Translations under genes and position numbers: made by a program
Shown here: piece by piece, positions 37,861-38,203 of the stretch
Layout of the letters: each line of letters opens with the position of its first letter
Numbering within the stretch: the first letter of the stretch is position 1
Notes under the pieces: generated by a model
What the model saw: only the letters and a program-made list of their open reading frames with translations
The model's database searches: none
What the model was told of the DNA's origin: nothing
Source of the DNA: UBA6022 sp035704495
GTDB taxonomy: Bacteria > Patescibacteriota > Saccharimonadia > Saccharimonadales > Saccharimonadaceae
Reading direction: 5' to 3'
DNA length: 38,203 nt
Assembly (NCBI GenBank): GCA_035704495.1
Contig: DASSWW010000014.1
Span: 1-38,203 of the forward strand

Positions 37861-38203
37861 ATGTTTCCACTACCATTACTTATCGCACCTTTTACTGTAT
37901 TTTTAAGCCTAAGTACGGCCACTGGCGTTTTTGTTCATGACACCCGGATTGACCGGGCGACACTGACAGCGCTAGCAGTGCCATCGGTTATCGCCAGTTA
38001 CCAGGCAAGCAGCAAATTAGTTAATTTTGCGCCGGATTTACACCCGCATAGCGAAAGCCACGGTTTTACAAAAGCTATCAATAATTTAAAGGGTAATACG
38101 CCAAAAATCACTCCTCGTTCGCCAGGAGAGAAAAAGTACGTTTCCCAAAAGAACATGGGCCTGGGTCACAATCCGTTTGACAGTTATGCCCTACCGATTA
38201 GCT
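37861..38203 (+). CDS. Exported or membrane-anchored protein, cut by the window edge
   Basis: An open frame of 114 codons from ATG 37861 continues beyond the right edge. The N-terminus MFPLPLLIAPFTVFLSLSTATGV is a hydrophobic signal or anchor. Then come a polar region and segments HPHSESHGFTKAINN and NMGLGHNPFDSYALPI. I do not recognise the family from this fragment. The strong promoter suggests high expression. Confidence 0.55.
   Translation, partial: MFPLPLLIAPFTVFLSLSTATGVFVHDTRIDRATLTALAVPSVIASYQASSKLVNFAPDLHPHSESHGFTKAINNLKGNTPKITPRSPGEKKYVSQKNMGLGHNPFDSYALPIS

Noticed and set aside
1..38203. CRISPR array, insertion sequence, integrase or rRNA
   Set aside because: No regularly spaced direct repeats, no transposase or recombinase gene and no rRNA sequence were seen on either strand.
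1..38203. Recoded UGA (as in Gracilibacteria or Absconditabacteria)
   Set aside because: TGA ends sucD and yidC at the expected lengths and conserved genes have no internal TGA.

Overview
The window looks like the replication-origin region of a small-genome bacterium of the Patescibacteria/CPR group, most probably Candidatus Saccharibacteria (TM7). This rests on the block rpmH-rnpA-yidC-jag facing dnaA-dnaN-recF, a large type IV secretion (T4SS) locus with VirB4, PrgI and VirB6-like proteins and an array of small T4SS pilins, lone type IV prepilins, and short hypothetical membrane proteins. TGA is used as a stop (for example at sucD and yidC), so the UGA-recoded CPR lineages are unlikely. Taxonomy is inference; no rRNA is present.

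Layout. 1-4919 (+): end of a probable glycosyltransferase, a succinyl-CoA ligase-like pair (sucC, sucD), then a GT2 glycosyltransferase, two tandem GtrA-like proteins and a GT4 glycosyltransferase, probably for surface glycans. 4924-6962 (-): jag, yidC, rnpA, rpmH. 6963-7231: probable oriC with DnaA boxes. 7232-11044 (+): dnaA, dnaN, recF, with a second weak group of DnaA-box-like sites between dnaA and dnaN. 11027-27321 (-): ten-gene T4SS locus with two VirB6-like proteins, an acidic membrane-anchored protein, PrgI, a TraC-like protein, the VirB4 ATPase, a 963-aa membrane protein ending in an M23 peptidase, a PEGA-domain protein, a lysozyme-C39 peptidase fusion and a small anchored protein. 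27457-29897 (+): six T4SS pilin-like genes transcribed divergently from it; a seventh lies at 31830-32246 (-). 30130-31369: Hsp20 and ComF, divergent. 31402-36390: tRNA-rich accessory region with three serine tRNAs (UGA, GCU, CGA) and one arginine tRNA (GCG), two type IV prepilins, small membrane proteins and a KGG stress protein. 36404-38203: membrane protein, HIT hydrolase, RlmH and a truncated protein at the edge.

How the genes fit together. VirB4 powers, VirB6/PrgI form the membrane channel and the VirB2-like pilins form the extracellular part of a minimal, Gram-positive-style T4SS. The M23 and lysozyme/C39 enzymes would open peptidoglycan, either the cell's own or that of a host. No VirD4, VirB11 or VirB8-10 is visible here. 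ComF and the prepilins would fit DNA uptake or attachment.

Most unusual signal. Each of the four tRNA genes is followed by a perfect or near-perfect bidirectional terminator and then by a 140-155 bp unit. The unit begins with an inverted copy of that tRNA's own T-arm and ends with a direct copy of that tRNA's own 3' end (weak for one copy). Three units share an almost invariant 53-bp core, so these are tRNA-customised elements that no standard feature type describes. Two of the tRNAs also have broken copies of their 5' half upstream. Other notable signals are many start codons 6-12 nt after a -10 box (leaderless or near-leaderless mRNAs) and a 20-bp hairpin that buries the start codon of the second VirB6-like gene.
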